Shown: positions 9,627 through 20,183 of the stretch, in pieces | How the letters are laid out: every line of letters starts with the position of its first letter | How positions within the stretch are numbered: position 1 is the stretch's first letter | Source of the DNA: Acanthamoeba sp. SK_2022b | Lineage: Eukaryota > Discosea > Longamoebia > Acanthamoebidae | DNA: 20,183 nucleotides | Direction of reading: 5' to 3' | NCBI GenBank assembly: GCA_027943245.1 | Contig: JANDJZ010000843.1 | Span: 1 to 20,183 of the forward strand | Notes under the pieces: model-generated | The model's database searches: none | The model's input: only the letters and a program-made list of their open reading frames with translations | Told to the model about the DNA's origin: nothing | Made by a program: the position numbers and the translations under genes

Positions 9627-11105
9627 TCAGATGCGAACTCTGACCCACTCCACCAAGTCGCTGAAGAGGAGCTCGCGCTTGGGCTCCTGCAGAAGGGCGT
9701 GCTTCCAGTTGTCGTAGTATTTGGCCTGCTTGTCCCTGCGTGAAAGCAAACGTGTAAGCGCAGAGGAAATATATCGTGTAGTAGAAGCAAGTACTTGCTG
9801 CCCTTGGCGTTCTGGACGAGGTAGTCGCCGCCGGCAGAATTGGTGGCGATGTCGTCGGTGCCATAGACGATGATGAACGGGTAGGTGGTCTTGGCGGCGG
9901 CCTCGCTCTTTATCTTCTCCATGGCTCCGAGCATCTGCGCGCCCCAGCGAGCCGTCACGTAGCCCTTGTAGGCCAACGGGTCGGCCATGAAGGCGCGGTC
10001 TGTACGTCACATTGTCAGGCAAACGCTGGCTCCAAGCAAACAACAGGCTTCGCACGTACAGCGGTCCTTGTCAGCGACGATGTTTTCATCATCGAGCGCG
10101 CCCACCTTGAGCTTGGGCACGTAGACGGAGAAGAACCTGTTCGGGGGCGCATACGTCAAAGATGCGGCTACACCAACGACCGAGTGGCGCTACATGAAGA
10201 CTTGACGTACTTGGCGGCTTCGATCTGCCAGGGTGCGGCGGAACGCGGGTCGGGGATGATGCCCGGCGCGAGTAGGATGACACCATTGAAGAAGGAGGGC
10301 CGCTCGTTGGCCACCAACGTAGCGATCGTGCCGCCCATTGAAGTACTAAACGCGTAGCACATGCGTTGGCCAAATCAAAAGAACAAGAAGAATAAGAAGA
10401 CAGAGAGGTACCCAGCGAGGAAGCGAGGAAGGTTCTTGAGGTGGGGGTGGTTGTGCAGCACGCCGTCGACGAACTGCGAGTAGTCGACGATGTAGTGGTT
10501 GAAGTCCTCCACGTACGCGCGCTCGCCCTCGCTCTGTCCGTGGCCTGCCGCCCAGACGAACAGAGAGAGCATAAGAATGACAAGCAGTCGAAGAAAGAGT
10601 AGAGAAAGCCCCAAGGTCACCTTGATGGTCGAGGCAGAAGAAGGCGAACGAGTTGTTGTTCCACAGCTGTGCAAACTCGTGGTAGCGGCCGCAATGGTCT
10701 CCAAACCCGTGCGAATAAAACATGACTCCTCTGATGGTTTGGAAGATATATAATAAATAAAATATAATAAAATTGAGGTGTAATTACTATTATTTTGATT
10801 ATTGTGGCAGTTTAAAAGTCACCGATGGCTGGGCAAGGCAAGGTTCCCAAGTGGGTGGTTCCGTACTTAATGGAGGACGAAGAGGGCAGCCACGCGTAGT
10901 GATGCAGCCAGAGGCCCTGGGCGTTGCGAATGTGCTGAGGCGACGGCTGGTGGTTGTGTCGTGCCACGACGTGCTGGCCGGATAGCAGCGGCTCCACGCT
11001 CCACGCTGCCCATGCCGCCAGTGCCACCACCACTGCGATCCTCAGCGCCAACGCGCCATACGCCGTCAGTGAGGTCGAGGTAGTGGCGTTGCTCTTCTTC
11101 TTCAT
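9627..11105 (-). CDS. Membrane-anchored alpha/beta hydrolase, monoacylglycerol-lipase type
   Basis: Seven exons on the - strand: 11105-10867, 10730-10621, 10544-10412, 10345-10211, 10136-10060, 9999-9795, 9735-9627; 335 residues, all phases matching. The N-terminus (MKKKSN, then a hydrophobic segment at about 15-37 ending AAWAAW) looks like a signal anchor, placing the catalytic part in the ER lumen or outside the cell, or facing the cytosol if reversed. The fold matches the serine-hydrolase/monoglyceride lipase group: oxyanion motif SHGFGDH (86-92), DHQGHGQSEG, nucleophile elbow GTSMGG (Ser163), Asp281 in VYGTDD, and His312 in DNWKHALLQEP. The family elbow is usually GHSMGG; here His is replaced by Thr. 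The likely reaction is hydrolysis of monoacylglycerols or related esters; the substrate is inferred from the family only. The gene is divergent from the F-box gene at 11202. Confidence 0.87.
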
Positions 11106-11201
11106 CGTGCTCTGTGGGGAAAAAAAGTTTCAAAAAAGAAACCAAACAAGAAACAATTTTTTATGGAAAAAAGTTTGCACGAAAAAAAGCTTCTGTTACG
11201 G
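11106..11201. promoter_or_regulatory. Bidirectional promoter region between hydrolase and F-box genes
   Basis: Only 96 bp lie between the two start codons on opposite strands. The stretch is AT-rich with A-runs on the + strand (AAAAAAAGTTTC, GAAAAAAAGC), unlike the GC-rich exons on both sides. Both genes must share or overlap their promoters here. No TATA box is clear. Confidence 0.5.
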
Positions 11202-12798
11202 ATGGAGGACTTGATACCAGAGCTGCGCGAGCTCGTATGGCGATGTCTCGACCACCAAGACCTATGTGCCGCAGCCTCTGTCTCACGAAGATGGTCCAAA
11301 ATTCCTTGCACCAACGTTAGGTTCAAACTTTAAGGTGTAACCTCCACCTTAATTTTTTCCCCACAGGAACGACGAAGTCAAGACGGCCCAGCGGGCGTGG
11401 CAGTTGGGCAGAGCACCCGTAACAGGCCCGCCCACGGACGCCTGTTCTCTGCTGCTTGCTCTCCTCGCGGCCTGTCCTGGTATCACCCATTCGTCTGCAC
11501 CAGCTTGCCACAAGCGTTCTTTTGCTCACCACCACAACTTCTGTCTTCGCGAAGAGTTGGGCAAGGGCCTCGAGTGGTACGAGTGGCGGAGCCTGCCCGC
11601 CAGAGTAAGAGCTCGCGAGCTGCGGGTCAGCTCGTTCGCGATCGTGCGGGCGCTCGGCGTGTGCCTGCCCTCAGTCACGCTCCGCGATGGCCACGACCTG
11701 TTGTCGGCCGAGAGCGAGGCCCAGTTCAAGGCGCTCGTGCAGCGCGTTCTCAACTTGCCGCAGCCTCACCCTACCTTCTGCGTGTCCCTGCGCACGGTGA
11801 GGCCTCGCTCCCCTCCGTCACACGAGACCTGGGCTAAACCGTAGTTTCGTTTTGCTGTTCCACCAGGGCCTCTGTTCATCGCTTGCCGCGCAACTAATCC
11901 TCTCCAGCGACTCTGACTGCCCGAAGCTTGTCGCGCTCCAGCGGTCGCTTGCGTCCATGTTCGACGAGCGCATGGTGTGTCGTGGCCCACGTCTCACTCC
12001 CCGCCTCACCACTCAAAGCTCGTTCCTTTCTCCCAATCAGCGCCCAGAGATGGAGCAGTTCACGCAGGAGCTGCAGACGCGCGAAATGAAGGTGAAGGTG
12101 AAGGGCGGCCATCCGCCGCTGACCGTTCGCCTGCGCATGGTGCCCACCGGCACGCTACCCAGCGCGGACGACGCCTGGCCCGTTCCCTTCAGTATGCAGG
12201 CCTGCCCACCCATGACGCGTTCTCTGTATTGCCTTCCTCACATATGTCTTCGCGTGCAGTCGCACACTGGCCGGCGCCGCTCTTTCCTGTCCTGTTGCAG
12301 CTCATGTACGCCCTCCACGGTGGCCGCTTTTAACTCCGAGAGTGTCACGTTTTTAACTCCGATTTAAGAAACGAGGACGAGGTGGACACGCATAGGGTGG
12401 CGAAGATGGTTTCCCTCTGGACTGTCACGCTCGACTGGCCCACGACCGTACGTCACCCTGGCACGGACACGCAAGCGAGCCGACGACTCACACACCTCCC
12501 GATCTCGCCTCGTAATCCCGCAGAGCGGTACGCGTCGTGTCAAACTGACGCTCAATCAATACGCCATGCTGTTGAGCCTGGGCCACAGGAACAAGGCCAC
12601 GGTGGGCTCGGTGGCGCGAGCAATCGTCATCCCCGCGGCTCACGCCTGGGTGGTGGCCGAGTCGCTGGCGGATGGCGGCCTCATAGTTATCGTGCCACGG
12701 CCGCCCCGAGGCAAGGACGCCACTGGCTCCGCGTCTACTCCGGTTGACTTTTACGATTCGCGCAGCCTCGTCCTCAGCTCGCACTTTGAGCCTGGTAA

Positions 12799-12850
<52 letters not shown>

Positions 12851-13798
12851 CGTACCACGTTCATATCGGCTCTGCTCCCTCGCCGCCTGCAGGGGTGGAG
12901 CTGAACTTGGCGCAAACGGAAGCACGGCTGCGGCGCAAGTACATGAAGATGGACATCGCGTCGTCGGAGGTAGAACAACTCGAGCGATCTTGGACCCGCG
13001 ACGCGATGAAGGTGAACTGTGGTCCCATCGCCGCGCCCAAGTTCAACGTCACCGGTATGTATTCATCTTTTTATTTTTCATTTTTTATAATTTATTTTTT
13101 TTCTTAACTATCATATTACTGACAATCAACTTTGTGGGTTGAGGCTTTGCTGTGTGTGTCCCTCAAACCAAGCAGTGCCATTGCTGTTATCCTTGTCGAA
13201 TCTGTGAGATTACCATCTACGGTTCGTGGCGCCCTCTCGGCCTATGCTGTGCTTTCTCTGTTGCCTATTTCAAGAGGCAAGTCAAGGTGAGCTGGCTGAT
13301 CGGAGGGCCCGAGCGCAGAGCTCTGTCCACACTGTACGAACGATCCCTTCGAGGACAAGAAGCGGCTCGCCGAGGCCTGCTGGCAGCTGCCCTACCCGCT
13401 GATGTACCACCTGCACTGCGTGGCCCGCCAGCGCATCAGCACCACCCCCCTGTACGGCCGAGACCCTCGCCTACACTACAGGCCATCCACGCACACAGGA
13501 CTGACTCGCGAGCCTTTACATGATAGGAAATGCGCGGTCCAGCAGAAGGCGCTGATGCGTGCGGCTCGGGAGCCGTTGCCCCACGGCGCCCACTTGAGCA
13601 AGCCCGCGGCCATCGGCATTCCCCGGACGCAGCCGCAGGCCGGCCGCCACTCCTACGCGAATCTGGGAGGTACTTCTTCCCGTACCACAGCGCCTGACAC
13701 CTGACCAACGCTGCGTGTCTTCGACAACAGAGACCTCGCTGTTCCAGATCAACTACTGGAAACAGCAGCAGCAGAAGCAACCAAGCCAGGGCGAGTAG
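11202..13798 (+). CDS. F-box domain protein, otherwise unrecognised
   Basis: Eleven exons: 11202-11320, 11367-11796, 11867-11974, 12041-12191, 12260-12305, 12369-12447, 12524-12794, 12893-13054, 13319-13451, 13527-13669, 13731-13798; 569 residues, phase consistent throughout. The first 40 residues, starting MEDLIPELRELVWRCL and ending SVSRRWSKIPC, fit an F-box, which binds SKP1 and recruits targets to SCF ubiquitin ligases. The remainder (about 530 residues) shows no recognisable substrate domain; it has a CPHC motif near residue 457 and a Gln-rich end (WKQQQQKQ). The introns at 11321-11366 (46 nt) and 12306-12368 (63 nt) are short. Intron 11975-12040 and intron 13452-13526 are multiples of three without stops and might be retained. 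An alternative reading adds an exon 13144-13286 (CHCCYPCRIC) followed by a 34-nt intron; I prefer one intron 13055-13318 because that stretch lacks the GC3 bias. Confidence 0.72.
12328..12362 (+). repeat. Short direct repeat in an F-box-gene intron
   Basis: TTTTAACTCCGA occurs at 12328-12339 and again at 12351-12362, 23 bp apart, within the predicted 63-nt intron 12306-12368. It looks like a local tandem duplication. Confidence 0.7.
12798..12852. repeat. (ACGC)n tetranucleotide microsatellite in an intron
   Basis: About 13 units of ACGC start three bases after the donor GT at 12795 and fill half of intron 12795-12892 of the F-box gene. Confidence 0.92.
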
Positions 13799-13870
13799 TG
13801 GCCTTTATTTAATTCCACCAAAAGATTTGGGATTTTAAATAATTTATTTCTTTTACCCCAGTAGTACAGC
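13799..13870. terminator. Shared 3' region of two convergent genes
   Basis: 72 bp, AT-rich, between the stop codons of the F-box gene (+) and the AMPK gene (-). Read on the - strand, AATAAA occurs at 13848-13843, 23 nt after the kinase stop, and again at 13808-13803. The 3' UTRs of both genes must be very short or overlap as antisense RNAs. Confidence 0.55.
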
Positions 13871-17632
<3,762 letters not shown>

Positions 17633-17860
17633 CTGTCGCGCAAGATCGCCTCGGATCACGCGCTGTGGAGGTGTTGCTCTGCTCTGTTTTGTCGTTCTTG
17701 ATGCTTGTTTTTTTTTTCTCTCTCTCTCTCTCGCTCATTTCCTTTCATATATTCATAATTGTACAAAAATGCGCCGTTTCCGGTTGAATCTCAGGGCGCT
17801 CCCTGTGGCTCTATCTTTCATCGTTGTACAAAGTCAAATCGCAAAAAACAAACGGTTCTT
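17633..17860. promoter_or_regulatory. Divergent upstream region between AMPK gene and SAM relic
   Basis: 228 bp between the kinase start (- strand) and the ATG of the SAM-domain relic (+ strand). It contains a (TC)n tract at 17718-17733 and a T-run at 17707-17717. It should hold the kinase promoter and 5' UTR; no TATA box was identified. Confidence 0.35.
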
Positions 17861-18105
17861 ATGGAAGTTGAAGTCAATGAGGAGGTCCAACAATGGGCAG
17901 CTGCAGGGGTTAGCAACTTTCTGAAGAAGGCTTCATCACTATGCCATCAGTAAGATGCATCAAGATGCACAACCTAGTGGAGATTGGTATCACTGTGCCT
18001 GGTGATTGCTATCGCCTTCTGTTGACAGTCCAGCAAGCCATTGCCAAGGCAGGTCTGTGCACTCAGCCTTCTTTTGTCTTTCCTGAATACTATGTCCTTG
18101 AGTGA
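17861..18105 (+). pseudogene. Frameshifted SAM (sterile alpha motif) domain relic
   Basis: Two overlapping frames together read as one SAM domain, a helical protein-interaction module. The first, from ATG 17861, gives MEVEVNEEVQQWAAAGVSNF and continues LKKA before going wrong. The second, open from 17914 to TGA 18103-18105, gives EEGFITMPSVRCIKMHNLVE followed by IGITVPGDCYRLLLTVQQAI. The typical SAM order (V..W....GV..FL, then the helix-turn ahead of LL.L...L..LGI, then G.....L..I) is preserved across the break near 17918-17930. No GT-AG intron of reasonable size can bridge it, so a 1- or 2-base indel is likely. Codon use is far less GC3-biased than in the active genes. It stops soon after the domain. 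Sequencing error cannot be excluded; a live short SAM protein is the alternative. Confidence 0.6.
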
Positions 18106-19008
18106 CATGTTGATATTAATCTAGATTAATGTGAGTAGGCAGGTGGGCCCATAACCAGTTGGACAAGAAGAGAAAGAAGTGTTTATTGAGCGCACCAAGG
18201 ACAGTACATGAGCAAGAGGACGCAGTGAAAAATAAGGAAAAGGGTATTTGATATGGCCATATCAACAATCTAGAGAGTGGTGGTACAACTGTAATCCAAT
18301 AGCCCATGGAGCAGATAGATTTGCAGGAGGAGGTAGTGGTGGGCGTGCATCACCAAGCTGGCGTGGTCAACAACAGCCTCAAGCTGCCATAGGGCCACTC
18401 CAACATCCTGCATGGCCCCAGCACTGCATGCACCTTGAACTTGGAAGAGCTGTCTGCAGGGGATGATCTTGTCCCACAGTTGCTGAACTTGATGCTCATA
18501 ATGGTGATTGTAGCAAATGGACCTCCACACAGGAAGAGCATATGCAAGAAACAACAAGATCAACACCCAGCCACTTTGAGAGAAGTATAGTAGAGCTGAA
18601 AGAAGAGTGTAAATTGTGAGACTGGCGTTCTTACACCCACACCCAATTGATCATAGACCAGCTCAGCTCACCCAATTGCCTTGTACTGGGGGCTTTGACG
18701 TGAGCTGCTTCGGCGCCCTCATGTAGCAGTAGCATAGCACGCTGCAGCCACCAGCAAGGCAAGCTACTTTGATTCCCCCGCGCTCCTGAAAGCTAATAAA
18801 ACCTCTCCGGAGATGGCTACCCTTGCTTATGTCCGCCAGCGTATGCCTGCTGCTCATGTGCCACTCCTCAGGTGATAGTCAGACCATTCACCTGGTGCTC
18901 TACATGCGTGGGTGGCAGTGAGCAAATGGTTGAGTCTAAGTCTTGCTTGCTTTTAGTTGGTTGGATCCATGACTGCTGCATGATGCATCATTGACTAGGC
19001 CCTCTCCT
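18106..19008. other. AT-richer island without a recognisable gene
   Basis: About 900 bp between the SAM relic and the stop of the last gene. Base composition is nearer 45-50% GC than the GC-rich exons. The longest frame is on the - strand at 18566-18270 (98 aa, non-ATG start, no known domain). A - strand AATAAA at 18187-18182 may be the poly(A) site of some transcript, possibly a long 3' UTR of the gene ending at 19009. A + strand AATAAA is at 18794-18799. This is probably decayed duplicated or mobile DNA. Confidence 0.4.
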
Positions 19009-19942
19009 TCACTGGTGTTGAGCGCTGAGCAGGGCGTTGAGCGCCTCCATGTGGCGGAACGCCAGCCAGCTTAGCAGGCTCTGTGTGTTGTCGTGGTGCG
19101 TTGCCATGAGCGTGTGTGCGCATGTGCGAGCAAGCACAAAGGGACCGACCGTGTTAAGAGAGGGCAAATAACAACAATCCTTGGCGGCGTACCTCGTGCT
19201 CCTCGTTGTGTGCCGAGACGTTGTTGTGGGCCAGCTCGTGGCACATCACCATGTACCAATAGCGAAGGCACTCGGACCGCGAGCTGCATTTCCACCCGAG
19301 CGGCAACGGGCAAGGGAGAAGAGAGATGAGTGGCATGGACACACGGCTTGTTGGGGAGAGATGGGAGTACTGGAAGCGGAGGGCGATGAAGACGGTGAGG
19401 TTGAAGTAAAGGGTGTTGCCACGGTTGAATGCGATCCGCCGGCCCTTGTGGCCGATCCACATGTTCAGCGAAGCCGGAGAGATCCCAAACACTCCTGCTC
19501 TCCACGCACCACCGTTAGCTCTCATTTTCTTTGTCTTTTTCTTTTTCTGTTTCTTTTCTCGCCACACGACACACAACGCGCGCGGCGTACCGGCCAGGTG
19601 GATCAACACTTGGGCCATGACCTTGGCACCCTGCACGTGCTCCGTGCTCTGTGGCCACACAATGACGGTCAAGGCAAGTCAATATGGAATGCGGGGAATG
19701 TGTGTGATGCTTGGGAGGTGTGGCGCACGAGGGTGGACCCCTCCTCGAGGTAGAGCGTGACGCCGTGGACCTGGTCGACCTTGACCAGCGTCTGCTCGGG
19801 GAGCACCTCGCAGAAGTAGTTCACCTCGTTGCGCTCGCTGGGCTGCTGGTGGATGACCTGCGCCGACCCGCCCTGGCTCACGCCCTGCAGCGCCCTCTGC
19901 GCTTCGCTGCATCAGAGCGCCCACATGCACGTCAGTGCTTCT

Positions 19943-20024
<82 letters not shown>

Positions 20025-20183
20025 ATCGAGTGGGCTAACCTCTCCATCTGTTGGTACATGCGCTGAGCATCGATGGGCTGGTCCGAGTCGTGCTTAACGT
20101 GGCTGCTCGAGCGCGCCAAAAAAGCGAGTGCAAAGCGGTGAGTTTTGTCGACAGCGCGTGCGGCCACGGCGTGGGCTTACCTC
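19009..20183 (-). CDS. C-terminal part of a protein with an HExxH zincin-like motif, 5' end outside the window
   Basis: Exons on the - strand: 20183-20181 (end of an exon cut by the window), 20102-20040, 19906-19729, 19648-19591, 19494-19371, 19283-19193, 19080-19009. Phases agree and the frame ends at TGA 19011-19009, giving about 195 visible residues. The order is a charged helical part (DAQRMYQQMER), a beta-rich part (NEVNYFCEVLPEQTLVKVDQ), then FGISPASLNMWI, RIAFNRGNTLYFNL, and YWYMVMCHELAHNNVSAHNE followed by EHE. HELAH is an HExxH motif, and the following His/Glu residues could complete a metal site. From memory, similar HELAHN endings occur in very large sacsin-like or HSP90-ATPase-containing proteins of fungi and protists; that link is inference, since the N-terminal part is not in view. 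The last exon is a short helix (SLLSWLAFRHMEALNALLSA). Confidence 0.75.
19945..20022. repeat. (GT)n microsatellite in an intron of the zincin-like gene
   Basis: About 39 GT units on the + strand (CA in gene sense) fill most of intron 20039-19907. The predicted acceptor (GATGCAG) lies about 38 nt past the array, after a CACTGAC branch-point-like sequence. Confidence 0.92.

Noticed and set aside
12541..12925. Long - strand frame through the ACGC array
   Set aside because: Antisense of F-box-gene exons plus a microsatellite; no domain.
18270..18566. 98-aa - strand frame as a gene
   Set aside because: Non-ATG start, no codon bias of local genes, no recognised domain; treated as part of the AT-richer island.

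Overview
The window looks like nuclear DNA of a free-living amoeba, most likely an Acanthamoeba-type amoebozoan; this is inference. Reasons: exons have very GC-rich third codon positions, genes are cut by many short GT-AG introns (about 34 to 260 nt) whose interiors are often AT-rich or made of (CA/GT)n, genes are densely packed on both strands, and the protein types (F-box, LRR, AMPK, SAM domain) are eukaryotic. All exon boundaries below come from reading splice sites and reading-frame phase by hand; every listed chain keeps an open frame across its joins unless stated.

Layout. (1) 122-5138, +: 3' part of a large protein with helical/TPR-like repeats followed by cysteine-type leucine-rich repeats. 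(2) 5139-6057: AT-richer stretch without a convincing gene. (3) 6058-6715, +: small cysteine-rich secreted protein, no recognised family. (4) 9420-6889, -: ten-exon gene whose product joins a cyclic-nucleotide-binding-type domain to a complete D-lactate/D-2-hydroxyacid dehydrogenase. (5) 11105-9627, -: seven-exon alpha/beta hydrolase of the monoacylglycerol-lipase type with an N-terminal membrane anchor. (6) 11202-13798, +: eleven-exon F-box protein, divergent from (5) across only 96 bp. (7) 17632-13871, -: fourteen-exon AMPK/SNF1 catalytic subunit, convergent with (6) across 72 bp. (8) 17861-18105, +: frameshifted SAM-domain relic inside a second AT-richer island (about 17750-19000). (9) 20183-19009, -: C-terminal exons of a protein with an HExxH zincin-like motif; its 5' part lies beyond the window.

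The genes do not form an obvious pathway. D-lactate dehydrogenase, a lipid hydrolase and the AMPK alpha subunit all touch energy metabolism, but in a eukaryotic genome their adjacency is probably chance. The most notable points are the regulatory-domain/D-LDH fusion with a degenerate phosphate-binding cassette, the AMPK alpha with a very large low-complexity insert in its C-terminal domain, two GC-AG introns, (CA)n arrays that build 3' splice sites, and a 24-bp exon/intron-boundary sequence of the kinase gene that is repeated inside an intron of the dehydrogenase gene 8.4 kb away. No tRNA, rRNA, CRISPR array or intact mobile element was recognised.
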